Below, in pieces: positions 54,475 to 64,000 of a stretch of DNA of 64,000 bases. Location: the NCBI GenBank assembly GCA_907163375.1, contig CAJQUW010007115.1, positions 92,429 through 156,428 on the forward strand, read 5' to 3'. Below the pieces are notes generated by a model. The model did not search any database and was not told where the DNA came from. It saw nothing but the letters and a program-made list of their open reading frames with translations. Each line of letters starts with the position of its first letter. The stretch's first letter is position 1. Position numbers and translations under genes: made by a program. Source of the stretch: Prostheceraeus crozeri. Its lineage: Eukaryota; Platyhelminthes; Polycladida; Euryleptidae.

Positions 54475-54832
54475 AAATGCCTAAAATCCCATCAAGGCAT
54501 GCTCTTTTCAGTTATCATTTTATACCCTGAAGATGACTGCATGCGTTCTGTAGTTGAAATTACTCGAAATTGGTACGGCTGAATAAATCACATCATTAAG
54601 TTACATATACATCAGATAATAATTCAAAAGTAAGGGAATGCCAAATTGCTGCTAATTTGGCATTCCCACACTTTTGAATTATTATCTGATGTAATTTATG
54701 CATGTGTAACTTAATGATGTGATTTATTCATCCGTACCAATTTCGAGTAATTTCAACTACAGAACGCAGTCATCTTCAGGGTATAAAATGATAATTGAAC
54801 AGAGCATGCCTTGATGGAATTTTAGGCATTTA
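54475..54832. repeat. Near-perfect palindrome of about 358 bp
   Basis: Arms 54475-54647 and 54654-54832 are reverse complements with few mismatches around a six-base loop (GCTGCT at 54648-54653). Arms include CCCTGAAGATGACTGCATGC, typical of Penelope-like element ends, and GGGAATGCCAAATT at the centre. Most likely two PLE ends joined tail-to-tail. Confidence 0.85.
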
Positions 54833-54889
54833 TATACATGCGAGTAGTAATAAAACGGCGAACAATCGACCGGCGCGCCCCCTCCCCCT

Positions 54890-56110
54890 CCCCCTCTGGA
54901 ACGGCAGAGTGTCGTGGACGGCCGCCGTGGTGCTTCGAGTCTGACTCCCCCCCTCTGGAACGATAGAGTGTCGTGGTGGACTTGGGCGACCGCCAGGATT
55001 TGTCTTGAGGCTATAGTGTGTGATGTTTTTCGTGCTGAATGTTGGGTTGTAAAATGGGCTGTAGCGCCAAAACGAAGCATAGGAGAGCAAAACGGATTTC
55101 AGATTTGGAATCAGCGTGAAATTCTCTATCTGTATGGTGAGTTTCAAGGCAATCGTCGAGAAAAAATTTTCAACATTTTTCGAAAAAACGACAGAGTTAG
55201 AATTTGGGACGTTTTGGTGTGTAGCGCCCAAACGAACCATCGGATGGGAAAACGGAGGCCAGATTCGGATTCAGCGTGAAATTCTGCATCGGTATGGTGA
55301 GTTTCAAGTCAATCGGAGAGAAAAATTTTCGCTGACGTCCCCCCCCCTCTGGACAGCTCGCTTCGATCTTGACTTCTAGTGGACGGATTTTGTCGTGCCA
55401 TAGCTCGTTTGAAAGGTAAGAGTTAGACAAATTCAGTGAAACAAACGGCTTGTTCATATCTGTCTTCGTTTAGATGTGAGACGCCATTTAAGATTTTGGG
55501 ACATTGGCGAAAAACGACAGAGTTAGAATTTGGGACGTTTTGGGCTGTAGCTTCAAAACGAAGCATCGGATTGGAAAACGGATTTCAGATTTGGAATCAG
55601 CGTGAAATTCTCTATCTGTATGGTGAGTTTCAAGTCAATCGGAGAGAAAAATTTTCGCTGACGTCCCCCCCCCCTCTGGACAGCTCGCTTCGATCTTGGC
55701 TTCTAGTGGACGGATTTTGTCGTGCCATAGCTCGTTTGAAAGCTAAGAGTGAGACAAATTCAGTGAAACAAACGGCTTGTTCATATCTGTCTTCGTTTAG
55801 ATGTGAGACACCATTTAAGATTTTGGGACATTGGCGAAAAACGACAGAGTTAGAATTTGGGACGTTTTGGGCTGTAGCGCCAAAACGAAGCATCGGATTG
55901 GAAAACGGACTTCAGATTTGGAATCAGCGTGAAATTCTCTATCTGTATGGTGAGTTTCAAGTCAATCGGAGAGTTTCAAGTCAATCGGAGAGAAAAATTT
56001 TCAACATTTTTCGAAAAAACGACAGTTAGAATTTTGCGATGGCTGCCTTCTGTAGAGCCAAAACGAAGCATCGGATGGGAAAACGGAGGCCAGATTCGGA
56101 TTCAGCGTCA
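54890..56110. repeat. Tandem/dispersed repeats at the left end of the second element (327-bp period)
   Basis: GGACGGATTTTGTCGTGCCA occurs at 55381 and 55708 (327 bp apart). The block 'GCTGTAGCGCCAAAACGAAG' recurs at about 55058, 55225, 55543, 55870 and 56048. CTCTGGAACG(GC/AT)-AGAGTGTCGTGG occurs twice near 54893 and 54952, and runs of C followed by TCTGGACAGCTCGC occur at about 55340 and 55670. Overlapping open frames on both strands result from the repeat, not from coding. Probably a terminal repeat region. Confidence 0.75.
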
Positions 56111-56224
56111 AATTCTACATGGAATTGGTGTATTTCCAGCTCAATCGGAGCACTAGAACCGGAGATAGACGGGTTTTTAGTGTTTGGATGATGGGTATTA
56201 CGTCATCAGCTGATCGCCACACAC

Positions 56225-56278
56225 TATATAAGCTGGGAACCGACGGAGACTTGTCATTCAGACGAGAGATTGTCAACG
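56225..56278 (+). promoter_or_regulatory. TATA/initiator promoter and leader exon of the second element
   Basis: TATATAAG at 56225-56232 is followed, at the correct distance of about 31 bp, by an initiator match TCATTC with a predicted start at A56256. A short leader exon then ends at a consensus donor (AACG then GTAAGT at 56279). The matching acceptor is TTTTTCGCTTCAG at 57313, two bases before the ATG of the zinc-finger gene. This would make one spliced transcript across a 1035-bp leader intron. Confidence 0.65.
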
Positions 56279-57313
56279 GTAAGTCGTCTCTCTGAGCTCC
56301 GATGATAGCATCGGACATTCCAAATTCCGAGTTTCGGTAAGAAACCGACTTAGAAAATTTCATTGCTGATATCAGCTAAGGCGTCAGACTTAGAGGTTCG
56401 CCAGGAGATGGCCTTCGTCTCCAGGCCATAAAAGACTCCAAAACTTTAAAGGCTTGTAACTTTGCTTCTACAAGTCCGTTTGACTTGATTCAAAAAAGTT
56501 TCGGTCGCTATTGACCTGCCCTAAGTGATAAACTACTTATAAAATTTCATAAGTAGTGCTAAAAAGTTGAAAAATTTAAATTCACTAGTTTTGGAGGTTT
56601 TCTGGGTTTTTCGACCCTGCTGAAGTCAATGAAAGCATTTTTAATGATGTCTCAGCCAGTCTTCTCATGGTATAAGCGGCTTTTTACTGAAAGCGAGCAA
56701 GACACGGAGAGTTTTGCTGTAATATTCCACTGACAGGGTGTTCCTTCGGGACGGCGGACGATGCCGTAGTGATAAGTGTGGCAAGGGAGTGTGTCATAGT
56801 TTAGACCGTAACCGCTGGGACAACTCATGTCTCATGTTGGGCATTTGACACAGTTCTCAACGTAGCACTTTGAACGCCAATCGGTTGAGTCTTAGCTATC
56901 TTGTCATGGGTAGCCTCTAAACATCTCCATTGCAAAACGCTGGTGAATCAAGCTCTCTACGGCTTGCTATCAAGCTGATCAAAGCAATAACTTGGGATGT
57001 TTCCTCAAGGTTTTCAAGTATGCTAAGTTCAAATGTGCTATCAGATTTCAAATTTAACTAAGTCTAAGGCAGCTTTGAGGGGTTAGATCCCAGCTACTGT
57101 TCACTACCTTTGACTCGGCGTTGCTGTTACCACTTCGGGGCAGTGACAATGATGTCTTCAGCTGTAAATAGCGGGTATCGGGAAGATCTCTCACTTCCCT
57201 AGTGATCAGTACAAGGCCTTCGGGCTGTCGACGGGATCGAGTGCCACTCACTATACTCAAATCTATCATTCCTCACTAAGTGTAAAATCATTGTTTTCCG
57301 TTTTTCGCTTCAG
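56279..57313 (+). other. Predicted leader intron (1035 bp)
   Basis: GTAAGT ... TTCAG boundaries as above. No coding potential was recognised inside, and no repeat. Confidence 0.5.
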
Positions 57314-57315
57314 AA

Positions 57316-58433
57316 ATGCCGAAATACAATAATATGAAGACCAGTTTCAAACTGTGTCAATGCCGGAACGTATTCCGAGCTGACGCCTTCAAGAAACACG
57401 CTTGCACTAACAAGAAACAGATAGGGGTCGGTCGCTACTATTGCGGAGCCCACAAAGTCAGTCGCTTAAGTGAGCGGCTGGAGGATTGGCACTCACAACA
57501 CAGCGAGTGTCAAACAGGCGAAGTAGGCGAAGAAGAACGGAGTTCACTCTTCGCCACTGAGGCCACTGAGCTACAATCCGCCATTGAAGCGATTGCCGCT
57601 GTATCCTCGCTTAGTAGCGAGAGCTCACTGTCCAGCAGCGATAGTGAGGAGGAGGAGGAGGAGGAGGGAGAGCTACAGTCGCAACCTATCGAGGACGTCG
57701 ACCTCGATCGCGAGACCCCTACAGCCGTGACTGCGAGTGGAATTGCAACACAATGTCGCAATTTTGTCAAGCGCCCGCCGATGATCGCCGAACGGGATAG
57801 ACTAAAGAAAGAGGTGGAGAAGTTGAAGGAGGAGGCCTTCTCATACAAGTCAAAGTATGAGGACCTAAAGAACGTGGCCGGAGAGATGAAGAGATGAAGG
57901 AGAGATTAAGGGAGCGGGATGGCGAGTTGGAGCAGGAGAGGCTCAAGACTCTCGAGGGGAAAGCCAGAGAAGAGGCTTTGCTAGCAGAGAGGGAAAGTAG
58001 GGAGAAGGAGATACGAAGGTTGAAGGAGGAAGTGGAGAGACTCCGTGTGCAGATGGCTAAGGTGGTCGAGACGAACCACGAGCTGCACCGTTCGGCGCAG
58101 CTGGTGGATCGCGATCGAAGGGTGCGTTCCAGCCGTCTGCACATCCCTATTAGAAAGGGGAGAGTAGCAGAAACTCCTCTCCTGTACGAGCGTGGAAGAG
58201 GGGAGAAATGCTACTCTCGGGTGAAGAAAGGGGTGGAGTGTCTACACTTCACCTTCGATCATCGTGATCCGATTTCGAATTTCCTTTATGAGGAAGCGTC
58301 CGAGAAGATCTGTAAGTAAAAATGACTAAATTAAAATGTAAGATGATAACTCACTACTTCTTTCTTTACAGACATCCAAGAGAAGCGACCACCCGCCCCG
58401 TTGCCGGAGCCGCAGTCGAAACAGCAAGCCTGA
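57316..58433 (+). CDS. Zinc-finger / coiled-coil protein of the second element, 60-bp intron, one apparent frameshift
   Basis: ATG at 57316 follows the predicted leader splice site. The N-terminus holds paired Cys/His clusters ('KLCQCRNVFRADAFKKHAC', 'YYCGAHKV', H-x-x-H later), then an acidic serine-rich segment ('SLSSSDSEEEEEEEGE') and a long heptad coiled coil ('ERDRLKKEVEKLKEEAFSYK'). The frame stops at 57897 but an overlapping -1 frame (ATGA at 57894) continues the same coiled coil to 58311. There a consensus intron (GTAAGT 58312 to TTTACAG 58371) splices to a short proline-rich C-terminus ending TGA at 58433. Codon use is GC-richer than the polymerase downstream. Possible role: replication initiation or DNA binding; no family assigned. 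Confidence 0.6.
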
Positions 58434-58484
58434 GTCCCTACCACACACCCCGAGGACGAACCACCGGCTCTCTTAAGGGCCACC

Positions 58485-58619
58485 ATGGGGCAAGACATGA
58501 TAGAACCTCCACGCGGTTTGCCCTGGGCAGTCTTCGGACTGGCGAATACTATCATTAAGTTGAATCTGCTATCAGTCAACTTGAACGTTGCAAATTCAGT
58601 TCGAATTTCGTGCTGGTGA
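58485..58619 (+). CDS. 44-codon ORF with a perfect Kozak context
   Basis: The start is embedded in GCCACCATGG. The peptide has a short acidic/proline N-terminus (MGQDMIEPPRGLPW) followed by a hydrophobic stretch ('AVFGLANTIIKLNLLSVNL') that could be a membrane anchor or signal-anchor. It sits between the zinc-finger gene and the polymerase. The good start context is the only evidence for expression. Confidence 0.3.
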   Translation: MGQDMIEPPRGLPWAVFGLANTIIKLNLLSVNLNVANSVRISCW

Positions 58620-58653
58620 TCTCATATGTTCAAAATGAAACTTTTCACTTAGG

Positions 58654-60792
58654 ATGAAACGGCGTACGTTACCCGTTATTTTCCATAATTTCAAGGGCTA
58701 CGACAGCCATATGATAATAAAAGGAGGTTTAGGTCAAATGAAAGAGTGGAAGCTTGATGTAATAGCACAAACGAGAGAGAAGTTTATGGCCATGACAGCA
58801 AAAGTGCCTGTCGATAAAACTAAAGAAAATAAGACGGTCTATTTTGATATAAAATTTTTAGATTCCTACCAATTTATGGCTGCATCACTGGCCTCTCTCG
58901 TACAAAATCTAAAGTCTCTTCCACTAACACAAAATCTTAAGAAACAATATCCAAATCTAACCGATGAAGTCATCACACGGAAAGGAGTCTTTCCATATGC
59001 ATATTTTGATGCGATTAGTAAACTCGGCGAGACTTCTCTTCCGCCCATAGATAAATTTAAAAATGATTTCAGCGGCGCAGAATGTAAGACCGAAGATTAT
59101 GATCATGCACAAGATGCATGGATAAAATTTGACTGCCATACATTTGGTGAATATATGATTGCCTACCTTAAGTTAGATGTATTTTTGCTGGCTGATGTAT
59201 TTCAGGAGTTTCGACGAGTGGCATTAGAAGAAGATAAGTTAGATCCCGTCCACTTTGTCAGTCTGCCAGCCATGTCATTTAAGTCTGCTTTTAAAATGAC
59301 TGGTGAGACCATTCATCTCTTACAAGATCCAGAGATGTATAATTTATTTGAGCGAGGAATTCGCGGTGGTCTCACATTTGTAAATAAACATAGGTTAAAA
59401 TCAAAATTAGTAGGCGATAATCAGACTCATCTTAAGTATTATGACCAAAATAATTTATATGGTAGTTCACTATCCAAACCACTCCCTCACTCTGAGTTTA
59501 GCTGGTTAGATGATAGTGAAATTCAGCATCTCTCCAACCCTTCTAACATACTAGCAATTCCAGATGAAGGTGATTGGGGATATTATTTTGAGATAGATCT
59601 AATCTATCCAAATAATATTAAACATAAAACCGTAGATTTTCCACTCGCACCCGAATCAGGTGAAGTGAGTAAAGATATGCTTTCCGACTTTATGAAACAA
59701 TTTCATAAAGATTTAGAATCATGCGGTCAACCCGACTATAAGCCTTGCCGCAAACTTTTACTCACCCAGTATGATAAGGAAAACTATCTAGTTCACTTTA
59801 GCATCTTAAAATTTTATTTAGAAATGGGTATGATTTTAAAAAGAGTTCACCGCATTATTAAATTTAGACAGAAAGCCTTCCTCAAACCATATATTGATAG
59901 CAACAGCCAGAAACGTGCACTAGCCCAAAATAATTTTGAAAAAGATTTTTATAAGTATAAGAATAATAGTCTATTTGGTAAGACGATGGAGGATGTTAGA
60001 AAACGTGTAAACTGTAAACTAGTCAATGATGTTACAAAATTTAAGAAATTGGTATCATCACCTCTATTCATCGATAGAGACATTATCGATGAGGACCTTG
60101 TAAGTGTTAAAATGATAAAATCTGAAGTTGAGTTGTGCAAGCCCATCTATATTGGTCAAGCTGTACTAGATTACTCTAAGCTTGAAATGTACCAACTCTT
60201 TTATAAAATACTAAAACCATGTCCTCTCGTAAAAGAGGTTCGTTTGTTGGGTGGTGATATAGATAGTTTCTTCTTAGGTATTACCACTCAAAGAGATTTA
60301 AATTTCAATGAAGTAGGAAAATCTTTAGAAAGATATTTTGATACATCAAATTATCCTGCTGATCACCCACTCTACTCCATCAAAAATAAGGCAAAACTTG
60401 GCTGCTTTAAGGATGAGACAGCAGGGAAGGAAATAGATGAAATGATTCTCCTCCGTCCAAAAATGTACAGTATGAAATTAAAGGATAGCGACGATAGTAT
60501 TAAGCGTGCTAAAGGCATATCAAGATCATTGGTCTCTAACATGAAACATAAAAATTTCAGGAAAGCCTATAGAAATAAAAATATAACGTTTGTCAATATG
60601 ACAATCTTAAAATCTAAGTCGCATGAGATCAAAACTCATACTTTTAGGAAACGGGCGCTTTCAGCATGGGAGGATAAGAGGTGCTGGTTAGAACATAACA
60701 TATCTCTTCCACATGGACATCCTGATGCAGACATACCACCACCCAAAAGAATTAAACTCACACTACCACATTCAGGAGACGTCTTAGCATAA
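58654..60792 (+). CDS. DNA polymerase B of the second Polinton-class element, N-terminal exonuclease part missing
   Basis: The 712-residue frame begins directly at the Exo II region ('LPVIFHNFKGYDSHMI') and continues with Exo III ('YLKLDVFLLADVF'), Pol A ('KYYDQNNLYGSSLSKPLP'), Pol B ('KYKNNSLFGKTMEDVRKR') and Pol C ('LLGGDIDSFFLGI', with D-x-D in place of the usual Y-x-DTDS). The N-terminal half with Exo I (D-x-E) is absent. An acceptor-like CTTTTCACTTAG lies immediately upstream (58639-58650), so missing exons or a truncated gene are both possible. The C-terminus carries a basic tail ('PPPKRIKLTL'). Polymerase motifs are intact. Confidence 0.88.
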   Translation: MKRRTLPVIFHNFKGYDSHMIIKGGLGQMKEWKLDVIAQTREKFMAMTAKVPVDKTKENKTVYFDIKFLDSYQFMAASLASLVQNLKSLPLTQNLKKQYPNLTDEVITRKGVFPYAYFDAISKLGETSLPPIDKFKNDFSGAECKTEDYDHAQDAWIKFDCHTFGEYMIAYLKLDVFLLADVFQEFRRVALEEDKLDPVHFVSLPAMSFKSAFKMTGETIHLLQDPEMYNLFERGIRGGLTFVNKHRLKSKLVGDNQTHLKYYDQNNLYGSSLSKPLPHSEFSWLDDSEIQHLSNPSNILAIPDEGDWGYYFEIDLIYPNNIKHKTVDFPLAPESGEVSKDMLSDFMKQFHKDLESCGQPDYKPCRKLLLTQYDKENYLVHFSILKFYLEMGMILKRVHRIIKFRQKAFLKPYIDSNSQKRALAQNNFEKDFYKYKNNSLFGKTMEDVRKRVNCKLVNDVTKFKKLVSSPLFIDRDIIDEDLVSVKMIKSEVELCKPIYIGQAVLDYSKLEMYQLFYKILKPCPLVKEVRLLGGDIDSFFLGITTQRDLNFNEVGKSLERYFDTSNYPADHPLYSIKNKAKLGCFKDETAGKEIDEMILLRPKMYSMKLKDSDDSIKRAKGISRSLVSNMKHKNFRKAYRNKNITFVNMTILKSKSHEIKTHTFRKRALSAWEDKRCWLEHNISLPHGHPDADIPPPKRIKLTLPHSGDVLA

Positions 60793-61076
60793 TCATCCTT
60801 AACTTAGTATTTTGATGTTGATTTCTGTAGATAAACATTGTTGTTTTATGTATCGCATGAGATTGTTTTTTCCTTGTGAATATGTGTCCACATCTGTACA
60901 TTCCCCATGTGATGACTTTTCCACTGAAAGACATTTTTCCTATCCCTGTATATTTCCACCCTTCACGAAGTAAAAAGACTTTTTGTATATAGCAATGTTT
61001 ATTGAAGTGCGCTCATGTCTATATTTTCAGTGGATGTTGTATAAAGTCTATTGCTTCACATTCATGTACATATTTC

Positions 61077-61082
61077 AATAAA
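61077..61082 (+). terminator. AATAAA poly(A) signal between convergent genes
   Basis: AATAAA lies about 285 bp downstream of the polymerase stop and just before the 3' end of the convergent minus-strand gene (61098). A short direct repeat 'ATGTTGTATAAAG' occurs at about 61033 and 61084. Confidence 0.4.
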
Positions 61083-61097
61083 TGTTGTATAAAGACT

Positions 61098-62644
61098 TCA
61101 CTTTGTTTTCCGAAACACTAACGTTATGAGGGATTTAGTATCTTTCACGTGGATGCACTCTTGTAAACCATTGGTAATTTTGATAGCAATAGAGGGTATC
61201 ATTTGTTTGATGACGGGATGATAGAAAATAGATTCAAACATCTTCTCGACTATTCCATATGACGCGTCTTTATCATGAATGAAATCACGTAAAATGTATT
61301 CTTTTTTCTCACCAACAGAAATAGGTAGAATCAAATCACTTTGAATGTAAAGGTGCTGTTCATGTTTATCAAGTGTCATTGGTGTTTCTATACCAATCGT
61401 ATGCGCAGCAGTAAACACTGTAGCATTGAAAAACCAAAGAGTTTCTTCAAATTTTTACTCAATTGACATTGAATGTCATCACCCAGTTTCAGAACAACGC
61501 GTTGATTTTCAATTGAAAACGAAATGTGGTGTGTCTTTACATCATATTTACTTTTCATCACATGCTTCAACTTCTGTTGTATATAAGGATTTACTACATG
61601 AATGAAGCTTTCAACTGTATGATATAGACGCGGCATTATATTGATAGCAACTTTAGATTCTTCATAAGACTGGTAAATTTTCTTGATGCGATCGCCATAG
61701 ATGTCCACCCACCATTCATCATTAACTGAATCAGCTTTAGTGTGATATTCATGAGAAGCATACACCACACCGCTTCCAATAATAGGTGTATAATGTCTTA
61801 CAAAATGACGCAAGGTTGGAGAGAAATAAACTGTAAGTTTGTCATTATATTTCTGAATAACCAATTTATTTTTGTCCGCCATAATTTTCTCTCCATACTT
61901 CTTACCCACAGTCTCATTCCATCGTTTTACTAACTCAATAAGTGATAAAGGTTGAACACCACGCTTTTTCAAAATGATGCGTTCTTCGCATTCTACAACA
62001 TCTTCATCAAATATTTTAAATCTATAATGAAATTTATTGATTCGATTTGAATAAACTTTTTTAACATTTGCAGTAGCAATTGACGTTAGATGTAGTCCAT
62101 GGCCAAAACCAAGATGTGGATAGAATTCATTATCCAACCTCAGCGTAAGACCTTTAGTAAAAGAATGAAAGCGAAGGAACTGTCTCCCACTCCAATGATA
62201 GATAGTAAACTCATAAGCTTTCTGATTTTTATTCTTCATGATGGAAGTATTACCACTGTTGAATGCCTTAATAATTTTCTCATTCCCAAATGGTTCATAA
62301 GAATCTGATTTTATCTGAATCCATTCATAGTTCCACTTTCCATCTGATGTTAAATTGTATGGGGACTGGAATGCATTATTCATCGTTATTCCATCATGGG
62401 TGCGAGGAGTCAATATCATTTCTTCCAAATCATTCACATTCTGAATATTGCTATCATAGCAAATACTAGAAACGCCAACCTCCCATTCACCTTCTAAATG
62501 TAATGGGCGATTTAATTCTACTCGATAGTCTGATGGTTTATTTTTGGGAAATTTATTCATAGAAGCATTACTGGGTAAGTAGATTAGAAACGAGTCCTTA
62601 TTTTCACTTTCCATATTATTCACATTGGAAAAATATATTAGCAT
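61098..62644 (-). pseudogene. LPSNxSM-family virion-type protein, first paralogue, one-base frameshift
   Basis: The first frame (62644-61388; an internal ATG at about 62614 gives MESENKDSFLIYLPSNASMN) carries 'PLHLEGEWEVGVSSICYDSN', the hallmark of a family seen next to polymerase B genes in invertebrate Polinton-like elements (F..LPSN.SM..FP.N....+...L...I.LEG.WEVG). It runs through 'NIMPRLYHTVESFIHVVNPY' to 'LFGF', where a T5 run shifts the frame by one. The second frame (61418-61098) ends the protein ('SIAIKITNGLQECIHVKDTK', 'TLVFRK'). Probable capsid-associated or penton-type protein; the function is not established. Confidence 0.6.
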
Positions 62645-62653
62645 ACTTTTGCA

Positions 62654-64000
62654 TTAACTCTTCATTCGGAAATGGAGTGTGATACTTGTCACAGCATCTT
62701 TATGAAAAGGAATCAACGCACCAGCATCGTCATAAATGGCAATATCAATTTGTGGGATGTAGTTTGATTTCAGCTTTGTATAATGCACTTTCTTGAAAGT
62801 ATGCTCAGATAAAATACTGCAGCTTTTTGGCTGGTATGGTATCATTGCTAGCAATGGAGCTTCAACATCTCCCACACATACATCTTCACCAATATTGGAA
62901 TATATCTGAAAATAGTTAATACGACGCGATAGCGACATGTCTGCGCTAGCTTTGGTTACAGTACCACTTTTAAAGATATTTTGATCAAAACCCAAAATGT
63001 CCATTAGAGTTTTATCCGTAATTAGTTCAATACCTTTTCCACTTATAGTGAGAGACAAAGTACCTTCTTTTTCAGAAACTCATTAATCACTTCATTTAAA
63101 TAATCTACAACCAATTTCACCGAAGTAATAATGCGAGGCATCAACACTCTTGTTTCATGTAAGATACCACCGAAAGGCTCTACATACTTTCTGTATAAAG
63201 ATACGGTCCATTCTGTATCAAATTGATTTGACCTTTCACATGGTAAATGTTGCATATCAGATTTTCCATGAACAGCTGCAGAACGATGTCGTAAGAACTG
63301 ATGAAAATCTTTTGAACAAACTAATACTAGATCATCATCATTTAATTTACTTATTGCAATATGATTAGATGATTTGATATAAGTCAATGTTGCCACTTGT
63401 TTACCATCAACTCGAAGGAGATAATTGAATTTCTTCAATAATGTTTCAGGAGTCATGTTTGTCTTTCTTGACTTAATCACAATCTTCTTCACCAACGTCT
63501 TCTCATTTTTTGGAATAAGATCTACATGATAAGCTTCCTCTCGATATATTAACTGTTTATGACCCCTTATGTGGTAATTAACGTTAAAATTATCATAGCT
63601 TGTTAAGGCGCTAGCGAGGTAACCTAAATCATTTCTTAAACTTGGACTTAAACCAACAATCCAATCTTTCTCAACTACATGATGTACATAAGGATAATCA
63701 TCATTGTGCGGAGTAAATTGGGCAATATGTTTACACGCTTCATTCAAGAAATCATATATAAACTTTTTACATGATAAGAGATCTTTCTTTGGCCACTGTG
63801 GAATGTATACTCGGCACCCCTTTTCACATTGGTAAGCAGCTGTACGCCTCATATTAATAGTCATCACCTCATGATCAAAAGTATAGACACAGTTGCTATA
63901 AACAAGTTGAGTGACACCCACTTCCCAATTTCCATTTAGCTGTTGTGCATGATCAATCGGAGTAGAAAAGAGTGCGGCTCGATTACTAGTAAATCTCTTT
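62654..64000 (-). pseudogene. LPSNxSM-family virion-type protein, second paralogue, partial and frameshifted
   Basis: The frame is open to the right edge ('QLNGNWEVGVTQLVYSN' near 63885-63935), so the N-terminus lies outside. It continues with 'VHLIPKNEK'-like and 'SRKTNMTPETLLKKFNYLL' segments to 63043, then shifts by one base at an A5 run (about 63070). The second frame (63058-62654) carries the conserved C-terminal block 'SRRINYFQIYSNIGEDVCVG', 'EAPLLAMIPY' and 'YDDAGALIPF...SITLHFR'. This end is typical of the same family ('+F+Y.D+.....VGD...PLL...P', 'I.I.I.DD.G..+PF...V..TLHFR'). Adjacent to and similar in plan to the gene at 61098-62644. Confidence 0.6.

Larger units (their letters stand above)
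54840..64000. mobile_element. Second Polinton-class element, partial (runs off the right edge)
   Basis: A polymerase B gene on the plus strand meets two virion-type genes on the minus strand at about 60.8-61.1 kb, a usual Polinton layout. The left end is not exactly defined but lies near the repeat-rich, GC-rich block starting about 54870. The genes share no close similarity with those of the first element. Integrase, protease, capsid and ATPase are not in the window and may lie beyond 64000. Confidence 0.7.

Noticed and set aside
54830..56030. Many overlapping open frames of 80-200 codons on both strands
   Set aside because: They follow the repeat units, recur with the 327-bp period and show no domain; treated as non-coding repeat.

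Overview
This is animal (metazoan) nuclear DNA, not bacterial. Spliced exons with GT-AG junctions, long AT-rich non-coding stretches, (TA)n microsatellites and many eukaryotic transposons are all visible. One host gene is recognisable: three minus-strand coding exons of a DHX9/maleless-type RNA helicase (14908-15027, 2866-3006, 2615-2806) that join in phase into its first double-stranded RNA-binding domain. Its first intron is about 11.9 kb and full of transposons. The frequent 'taggcctac' words and the mix of elements suggest a marine invertebrate, perhaps an echinoderm or related deuterostome. That placement is a low-confidence guess.

Layout. 1-15 kb: a hAT dimerisation-domain remnant, DHX9-like exons, a Penelope-type endonuclease remnant, a 186-bp tandem duplication, a MITE-like repeat, a non-autonomous hAT element with an 8-bp target-site duplication, a LINE fragment, and a nearly intact Tigger/pogo transposon with TA target site. 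17-22 kb: foldback repeats, microsatellites and two degraded Penelope-like retroelements. 23.6-26 kb: a second pogo-type DDE transposon with decayed transposase. 26-29.8 kb: a Foldback-like structure whose inverted arms are 173-bp tandem repeats, enclosing a decayed Tc1/mariner element and a 75-bp minisatellite.

33520-50932: a complete but decayed Polinton/Maverick (adintovirus-like) element with diverged terminal inverted repeats. It has a protein-primed DNA polymerase B, retroviral-type integrase, adenain-like protease, packaging ATPase, double-jelly-roll major capsid protein, penton-like protein, small membrane-active proteins, a fibre-like coiled-coil protein and several unknowns. Unusual points are a parvovirus-type phospholipase A2 domain in the same reading frame as the integrase, a phage-tail-fibre-like motif in the fibre gene, a possible sliding-clamp-like ORF, and GC-rich double-hairpin repeats in an AT-rich element. 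Most genes carry frameshifts or in-frame stops. It lies immediately after a piggyBac-like N-terminal fragment.

About 54.8-64 kb: part of a second, unrelated Polinton-class element. It has an end region of 327-bp repeats, a TATA/initiator promoter with a spliced leader, a zinc-finger/coiled-coil gene with a 60-bp intron, a DNA polymerase B lacking its N-terminal exonuclease part, and two paralogous convergent genes of the 'LPSNxSM...F' family, each broken by a one-base shift in a homopolymer. The element runs off the right edge. Short inverted-repeat elements fill the space between.
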